Of a DNA stretch of 8,985 bases, positions 7,045 to 8,985 are shown piece after piece. Position 1 is the stretch's first letter, and every line of letters begins with the position of its first letter. Both the position numbers and the translations under genes were made by a program. The notes below the pieces were generated by a model. That model saw only the letters and a list, made by a program, of their open reading frames with translations. It did no database searches and had not been told where the DNA came from. Source of the stretch: an uncultured Collinsella sp. GTDB taxonomy: Bacteria; Actinomycetota; Coriobacteriia; Coriobacteriales; Coriobacteriaceae. The stretch covers positions 1 to 8,985 of the forward strand of contig CAUBMI010000071.1 of the NCBI GenBank assembly GCA_958436995.1, given 5' to 3'.

Positions 7045-7069
7045 TTTATCGCTATGATTGGTTTATCGC
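7045..7069 (+). promoter_or_regulatory. Direct repeat TTTATCGC around a candidate -10 of the RpiR gene
   Basis: TTTATCGC occurs at 7045-7052 and 7062-7069, 17 bp apart, and between them lies TATGAT (7053-7058), a good -10 box. No clear -35 box is visible, which fits a regulated promoter. The second copy ends 22 bp before the start codon. The pair could be an operator for self-control. Confidence 0.35.
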
Positions 7070-7091
7070 GACGCAAACGCATAGGAGCCAT

Positions 7092-7946
7092 ATGGATATC
7101 AGGCGAAAGATCACGCAGGGCAAAAGCCTCACCCCCACCGAGCAACAACTTGGGCGAACGGCCCTCGCCATGGGCGAGGATGTGCGCGGGCTTTCCATTA
7201 AGGAATTTGCCGCGTGCGCCAACGTTTCGGTCGCGAGCGTGCACCGCTTTTGCAAAAAGCTCGGCCTCGAGGGATTCAAAGACCTCAAGGTCGAGCTCAT
7301 CCGCCAGGCGACCGAGGCGGGCAACCGGCGCGACGTGGACATCAACTTTCCCTTCGATGCCACCTCCACCCCTGCGCAGGTGATGGAGCGCATGGAGGGG
7401 CTCTACCAGACCACCTTGGCCGAAACGCAGGAGCTGCTCGACCCTGCACAGCTCGACCACGCCGCCAAGCTCATCATGCGCGCCGGCACCGTGGACATCT
7501 ACACGGGCTCGCATAACCTGTATCCAGCGGGAATGTTCCGCGATCGCCTGCTTTCCGCCGGCAAAAGCGCGACGTGCCACGACAGCGTCGAGGCGCAGGT
7601 GCGCACGGCGCTCGCCTCGGGTCCCGACCATGTGGCAATCATCATCTCCTACAGCGGCCTTGCCCCCAACCTCAAGGAGATCTTGCCGATCCTTAGCAGT
7701 CGACATGTCCCGGTCATCGTCATCGGCACGCCGTACTGTGCCCGCATTCACCCCGGCTTTGCCGCCTATCTCACGGTAAGCGACCACGAGAGCATGACGC
7801 ACCGCATCACGCAGTTCGCCAGCCATATCGCCGTGCAATACGTACTCGATTCGCTCTATAGCAGCTACTTTGCCAAAGATTACGCCCGCTGCTCCGAGTT
7901 CCTAGAGCGCTCGTTCCCCTACACCCGCCTGCCCGGACTCAAGTAG
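7092..7946 (+). CDS. RpiR-family regulator with SIS phosphosugar-binding domain
   Basis: The 284-aa protein has an N-terminal RpiR helix-turn-helix (about 1-77), with the recognition region FAACANVSVASVHRFCKKLG and the usual GFKDLKVEL after it. A C-terminal SIS domain (about 110-262) follows, including VDIYTGSHNLYPAGMFRDRL and the phosphosugar loop IIISYSGLAPNLKE (183-196). RpiR proteins bind DNA in response to sugar phosphates, usually repressing or activating sugar catabolic genes. No enzyme or transporter gene is joined to it; the upstream hydrolase ends 165 bp earlier with hairpins between, and the next gene converges. Its target may be its own promoter or a distant locus, for example phosphorylated products of the GH1 enzyme nearby (inference). 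The start at 7092 follows TAGGAG at 7082-7087. The length is normal. Confidence 0.93.
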   Translation: MDIRRKITQGKSLTPTEQQLGRTALAMGEDVRGLSIKEFAACANVSVASVHRFCKKLGLEGFKDLKVELIRQATEAGNRRDVDINFPFDATSTPAQVMERMEGLYQTTLAETQELLDPAQLDHAAKLIMRAGTVDIYTGSHNLYPAGMFRDRLLSAGKSATCHDSVEAQVRTALASGPDHVAIIISYSGLAPNLKEILPILSSRHVPVIVIGTPYCARIHPGFAAYLTVSDHESMTHRITQFASHIAVQYVLDSLYSSYFAKDYARCSEFLERSFPYTRLPGLK

Positions 7947-7948
7947 CG

Positions 7949-7973
7949 ACGAGCGTGGATTTTTGGACACTCA
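7949..7973. repeat. 25-bp imperfect direct repeat, left copy
   Basis: It starts ACGAGCGTGGAT and ends TTTTTGGACACTCA when read through. It matches 8817-8841 at 23 of 25 positions. It begins 3 bp after the RpiR stop codon. With the right-hand copy it brackets the HTH-desulfoferrodoxin gene. Confidence 0.7.
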
Positions 7974-7979
7974 GATAAC

Positions 7980-8043
7980 GAGCGTGGATAATCTCCCACT
8001 TTGAGCCCGCACACAGGCCAAAACCGGGAGATTATCCACGCTC
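7980..8043. terminator. 18-bp perfect inverted repeat between converging genes
   Basis: GAGCGTGGATAATCTCCC (7980-7997) is perfectly complementary to 8026-8043. The 28-nt loop can itself form a small stem (TTG-GCC with GGC-CAA). On the plus strand ATTTT follows the stem, so it can act as a terminator for the RpiR gene. Its first bases CGAGCGTGGAT repeat the start of the element at 7949 and of 8817, so it belongs to the same repeat set. On the minus strand no U-tract follows. Confidence 0.6.
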
Positions 8044-8089
8044 ATTTTGGGTCCCCTGGGAACGCATGAGGAGGGCGGATAGACAGCCG

Positions 8090-8710
8090 TTATTTGCGAG
8101 GCGTCAGCGACGTAAAGAGTCCGTGTTGGTTGCAGTAAAGAAATATTCTGCCGCGCCCGGTAATATGGAAGCGCGGCTGCACCGATTGCTCTGGATAGAG
8201 CTTCTTAAAGCAGATGCCGTCCATAGTCGCATATGCCACAAAGCTAATGTAGTGATCCTTGGTCATGGGATGATCGAGCGTGACGTACCAATCGTCCTCG
8301 ATGCGCTCGATGGAAAAGGCATGGTCCGCGTCCGGCTCTTCGGCCTCCTGGGGAAACATCGTGGAGCCACAGCAGCTAAAGCTGCCTTCTCCGAGCGCGT
8401 GCACAACGTTTCCGCAGATAGGGCAAACGTAAAAGACGCCTTTGAGCATATTGCCTGCACGGTTGGCGTTGGCCCGAATGTCACCAGCCAAAAGCTCAGC
8501 CACGCTTATGCCGAGTCTCTGGGCCAAAGGCTCAACGAGGGAAATGTCGGGAAGGCCGCGGCCGGATTCCCACTTGCTGACGGCTTTATCGGTCACGCCA
8601 AGGCTTTCCGCCAGGGCGCGCTGGGTGAGGCCGCGCTCTTCGCGCAGCTGCTTGATGGCATGCGCTGCCAAAAAAGTATGGGAGGCATTGGTTTGCCGTG
8701 TCTGGTTCAT
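8090..8710 (-). CDS. XRE-type HTH regulator fused to a two-iron desulfoferrodoxin (superoxide reductase-like) module
   Basis: The 206-aa product starts with an XRE helix-turn-helix (about 14-76; IKQLREERGLTQRALAESLG and KAVSKWESGRGLPD). It continues into a full class I desulfoferrodoxin. Residues 92-118 are the rubredoxin-like iron domain with Cys96, Cys99, Cys113 and Cys114 (CPICGN, then CCG). Residues 125-202 are the superoxide reductase domain with His130, then HPMTKDHYI (His147, His153), then YCNQHG (Cys193, His196), matching the four His and one Cys of the enzyme's reactive iron. The Glu-Lys before the first His in Desulfovibrio-type proteins is Ala-Asp here. It probably senses superoxide or redox state and switches DNA binding; residual enzyme activity is possible. 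The start at 8710 begins just ahead of the HTH; the ribosome site is weak (GGACAG), and 8767 is a longer alternative. It converges with the RpiR gene. Confidence 0.9.
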   Translation of the reverse strand: MNQTRQTNASHTFLAAHAIKQLREERGLTQRALAESLGVTDKAVSKWESGRGLPDISLVEPLAQRLGISVAELLAGDIRANANRAGNMLKGVFYVCPICGNVVHALGEGSFSCCGSTMFPQEAEEPDADHAFSIERIEDDWYVTLDHPMTKDHYISFVAYATMDGICFKKLYPEQSVQPRFHITGRGRIFLYCNQHGLFTSLTPRK

Positions 8711-8741
8711 GGGCTGTCCAATCAAATTGAAGAAATGGAGT

Positions 8742-8751
8742 GAACCGGTTC
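8742..8751. promoter_or_regulatory. 10-bp perfect palindrome at the predicted start of transcription of the HTH-desulfoferrodoxin gene
   Basis: GAACCGGTTC is fully self-complementary and lies 7-8 bp past the candidate -10 box, 31 bp before the start codon. This is the usual place for a self-repressing XRE operator. Binding is inferred, not shown. Confidence 0.45.
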
Positions 8752-8758
8752 GACAGTC

Positions 8759-8787
8759 AGTATCCATTTGAAGGCCAGGCTCGACAA
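8759..8787 (-). promoter_or_regulatory. Candidate promoter of the HTH-desulfoferrodoxin gene
   Basis: On the minus strand TTGTCG (8782-8787) and GATACT (8759-8764) are 17 bp apart, each matching consensus at four of six positions. It sits between the two palindromes at 8742-8751 and 8789-8801. Confidence 0.45.
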
Positions 8788-8788
8788 C

Positions 8789-8801
8789 CTACGCTGCGTA
8801 G
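8789..8801. promoter_or_regulatory. 13-bp palindrome upstream of the HTH-desulfoferrodoxin promoter
   Basis: CTACGC-T-GCGTAG has perfect 6-bp arms and abuts the candidate -35 box. It could be a second operator half or a binding site for another regulator. Confidence 0.4.
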
Positions 8802-8816
8802 ACATGCGCCAATCGA

Positions 8817-8841
8817 ACGAGCGCGGATTTTTGGACGCTCA
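8817..8841. repeat. 25-bp imperfect direct repeat, right copy
   Basis: Matches 7949-7973 except for two transitions (T to C at 8824, A to G at 8837). The changes make this copy a better hairpin: GAGCG (8819-8823) pairs with CGCTC (8836-8840). It lies about 107 bp upstream of the HTH-desulfoferrodoxin start. Confidence 0.7.
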
Positions 8842-8844
8842 TCC

Positions 8845-8881
8845 TGAGTAGTCATTTAAGAACGTCCCCAATGACTACTCA
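8845..8881. repeat. 12-bp perfect inverted repeat in a REP-like block
   Basis: TGAGTAGTCATT (8845-8856) is perfectly complementary to 8870-8881 around a 13-nt loop containing CGTCCCC. The right arm is shared with the tandem repeat at 8853-8906. It lies upstream of the HTH-desulfoferrodoxin gene, outside any convincing coding region. Confidence 0.65.
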
Positions 8882-8906
8882 TTTATGTCTGTCCCCAATG
8901 ACTACC
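8853..8906. repeat. Two tandem 27-bp units with GTCCCCAATGACTAC
   Basis: Unit 1 (8853-8879) and unit 2 (8880-8906) match at 22 of 27 positions. The last part, GTCCCCAATGACTAC, is identical in both (8864-8878 and 8891-8905). The reverse reading ATTGGGGAC is typical of REP-like elements moved by REP-associated (Y1) transposases; no such transposase is visible here. Confidence 0.65.
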
Positions 8907-8930
8907 ACGGCAACGCCGATGTTTTGGTAG
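8902..8930. repeat. Nested hairpin at the end of the REP-like block
   Basis: CTACC (8902-8906) pairs with GGTAG (8926-8930), and inside it CGGC (8908-8911) pairs with GCCG (8915-8918) around AAC. It directly continues the tandem repeats, so the structured block spans about 8845-8930. Confidence 0.45.
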
Positions 8931-8985
8931 CGACAGACACTATGACCCAATCCAGGGGCACGGAAACGACAGGAGCCCCCGCTCG

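Noticed and set aside
7500..7720. RpiR protein as a sugar isomerase rather than a regulator
   Set aside because: The SIS domain is preceded by a clear RpiR-type DNA-binding domain, which fits a regulator.
6963..7838. 291-codon minus-strand open frame opposite the RpiR gene
   Set aside because: Antisense shadow in GC-rich DNA; the plus strand encodes a clear HTH and SIS protein with a good ribosome site.
8066..8743. 225-codon plus-strand open frame opposite the HTH-desulfoferrodoxin gene
   Set aside because: No recognisable domain, whereas the minus strand has XRE and iron-ligand motifs in order.
8845..8930. CRISPR array
   Set aside because: Only two units, directly abutting with no spacers, imperfectly matched, and no cas gene nearby.

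Overview
The window reads as chromosomal DNA of a high-GC anaerobic gut actinobacterium, most likely Collinsella or a close Coriobacteriia relative. This is inferred from GC-rich codon use combined with sugar-PTS genes, GGAGG-type ribosome sites, an AraC-flanked glycosidase and a desulfoferrodoxin-type protein. The genus is an inference, not something the sequence proves. No tRNA, rRNA, CRISPR array, transposase or phage gene was seen.

Layout. Positions 1-137 hold a 92-nt nearly continuous palindrome, an 18-bp element and a terminator-like hairpin. Four genes then lie on the minus strand: a small lipoprotein (141-698), a stand-alone glucose-type PTS IIA protein (935-1471), a GH1 6-phospho-beta-glucosidase (1612-3060) and an AraC-family regulator (3228-4220). 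The PTS IIA gene has its own good promoter and intrinsic terminator, so it is probably monocistronic. Divergent from the AraC gene, and sharing a 114-bp control region with overlapping promoters, is a large leaderless glycoside hydrolase resembling GH106-type enzymes (4335-6926, plus). An RpiR/SIS regulator follows on the plus strand (7092-7946). It converges on a minus-strand gene (8090-8710) encoding an XRE helix-turn-helix domain fused to a complete two-iron desulfoferrodoxin (superoxide reductase-like) module. The right end (8811-8930) is rich in repeats.

How the genes fit together. Most of the window concerns glycoside use. The PTS IIA protein can feed phosphate to an IIBC permease that is not in the window. 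The GH1 enzyme splits imported phosphorylated beta-glucosides. The AraC protein probably controls the divergent hydrolase, and the RpiR protein probably senses a phosphosugar.

The most interesting gene is the HTH-desulfoferrodoxin fusion. All four Cys ligands of the first iron centre and all five His/Cys ligands of the second are visible, but the Glu-Lys pair next to the first active-site His is replaced by Ala-Asp. That suggests an oxidative-stress sensor and regulator. Its probable promoter is bracketed by two perfect palindromes, and near-identical 25-bp repeats lie on both sides of the gene.
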